From assembly GCA_002479035.1 (NCBI GenBank), contig DLLA01000168.1, positions 19,664-27,027 on the forward strand: a stretch of DNA of 7,364 nucleotides, read 5' to 3'. The number at the start of each line of letters is the position of its first letter. Within the stretch, counting starts at the first letter, position 1. The DNA comes from Bacteroidales bacterium UBA7574 (GTDB lineage: Bacteria > Bacteroidota > Bacteroidia > Bacteroidales > Paludibacteraceae). A model generated the notes under the pieces. It made no database searches, had not been told where the DNA came from, and worked only from the letters and a program-made list of their open reading frames with translations. Both the position numbers and the translations under genes were made by a program. Below, one piece after another: positions 7,115 through 7,364 of the stretch.

Positions 7115-7119
7115 CCCCT
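7115..7119 (-). promoter_or_regulatory. purine-rich possible ribosome binding site
   Basis: On the - strand AGGGG ends 2, 5 and 8 nt before the three consecutive ATGs at 7112, 7109 and 7106. The spacing suits the second or third ATG best. Bacteroidota often initiate without a Shine-Dalgarno sequence, so this only mildly favours a start in this cluster over the ATG at 7175, which lies inside repeat sequence. Confidence 0.4.
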
Positions 7120-7135
7120 ACAAAAACCGTGCAAA

Positions 7136-7162
7136 CCTGCCCCCTTTCCCCCACTTGCCCCC
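7136..7162 (-). promoter_or_regulatory. G-rich leader element, possible G-quadruplex
   Basis: Read on the - strand there are three runs of five G (7162-7158, 7152-7148, 7144-7140) separated by CAAGT and AAA, then GG at 7137-7136, and a further GGGG at 7118-7115. It lies about 25-50 nt before the RNase R starts, in a spacer that is otherwise AT-rich. Four runs allow a two-layer quadruplex, or a taller one using the distal GGGG with a long loop. Function is inferred only. Confidence 0.45.
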
Positions 7163-7166
7163 TGCA

Positions 7167-7298
7167 ATTCTTCATTCTTCATCCTTAATTTTCCATTTCC
7201 TTCACATGCCATTCTTAATCCTTTATTCTTAATTCATCATTTCCATTGCTTGCCATTCTTCATTCTTCATTTTTAATTCTTAATTACCTTTCCCGTTC
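7167..7298. repeat. three imperfect 44-bp tandem repeats upstream of the RNase R gene
   Basis: Units begin at 7167, 7211 and 7255 with ATTCTT. Units 1 and 2 match at 33 of 44 positions and both end TGCC. The first 24 bases of units 1 and 3 match at 22 positions; the rest of unit 3 is weaker. On the - strand they read as AATTAAGAATGAAGAATG-like sequence, a low-complexity type I recognise from Bacteroidota intergenic regions that often produces spurious MKNEEL reading frames. The 7113-7364 stretch upstream of the RNase R gene holds no credible gene and no consensus TAnnTTTG promoter on either strand. Confidence 0.7.
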
Positions 7299-7315
7299 TC
7301 AACACAATCACCCCA

Positions 7316-7332
7316 ACATTAACCATGTATTA
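7316..7332 (-). repeat. partial echo of the convergent-spacer repeat motif
   Basis: On the - strand this reads TAATACATGGTTAATGT, the core of the 5331-5484 repeats (TAATTACATGGTAATTAATGT type) with one base and three bases missing. It places related short motifs on both sides of the RNase R gene. The sequence is short and AT-rich, so chance is possible. Confidence 0.3.
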
Positions 7333-7364
7333 AAAATGTATCATTAGTACGAACTATGTTGAAA

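Noticed and set aside
7113..7175. 21-residue N-terminal extension of the RNase R gene from the ATG at 7175
   Set aside because: The start is in the repeat array and the residues come from the G-rich element; the purine-rich site and the ATG cluster at 7106-7112 fit better, though this cannot be fully excluded.
6875..7276. 133-residue + strand frame and similar MKNEEL-like - strand frames at the right end
   Set aside because: They are produced by low-complexity tandem repeats and antisense coding sequence, with no start signal or domain.

Overview
The window looks like chromosomal DNA from a member of the Bacteroidales (phylum Bacteroidota). The evidence is a TonB-dependent receptor barrel of Bacteroides/Prevotella type, lipoproteins with LCSC and LGSC lipoboxes, choice-of-anchor J domains, starts without a Shine-Dalgarno sequence, and a textbook Bacteroidetes promoter (TTTG, 20 bp, TACCTTTG). 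The genus cannot be fixed from the sequence; a Prevotella-like or other gut/oral Bacteroidales is a reasonable guess.

Left part (1-4354): three genes on the + strand, apparently one transcription unit. They are the C-terminal 425 residues of a TonB-dependent outer-membrane receptor (its start lies outside the window), a 483-residue lipoprotein, and a 477-residue exported protein. The last two share a homologous choice-of-anchor J type beta-sandwich domain; the third also has an N-terminal beta domain, an OB-fold-like domain and a short conserved-looking C-terminal tail. No SusD-like gene is present between or after them. The second and third genes are separated by a strong hairpin without a T-tract, and the unit ends at a clear rho-independent terminator (4320-4354). 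The likely picture is a surface capture/uptake system: two cell-surface binding proteins feeding an outer-membrane transporter. The ligand is unknown, and nucleic acid is only a hypothesis raised by the OB-like domain.

Middle (4387-5315): a separate gene with its own promoter, encoding a 290-residue lipoprotein of the SurA/parvulin-like periplasmic chaperone family with no recognisable catalytic parvulin signature.

Right part (5316-7364): an RNase R/RNase II family exoribonuclease on the - strand, convergent with the chaperone gene. Its catalytic RNB domain and S1 domain are intact, but both N-terminal cold-shock domains are absent, replaced by a short basic segment; an in-frame stop upstream rules out a longer in-frame protein. 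The gene is bracketed by repeats: a tandem repeat of about 82-bp period in the convergent spacer, and a 44-bp-period tandem repeat plus a G-rich 5' leader on its upstream side. No RNA genes, CRISPR arrays, insertion sequences or phage genes were seen.
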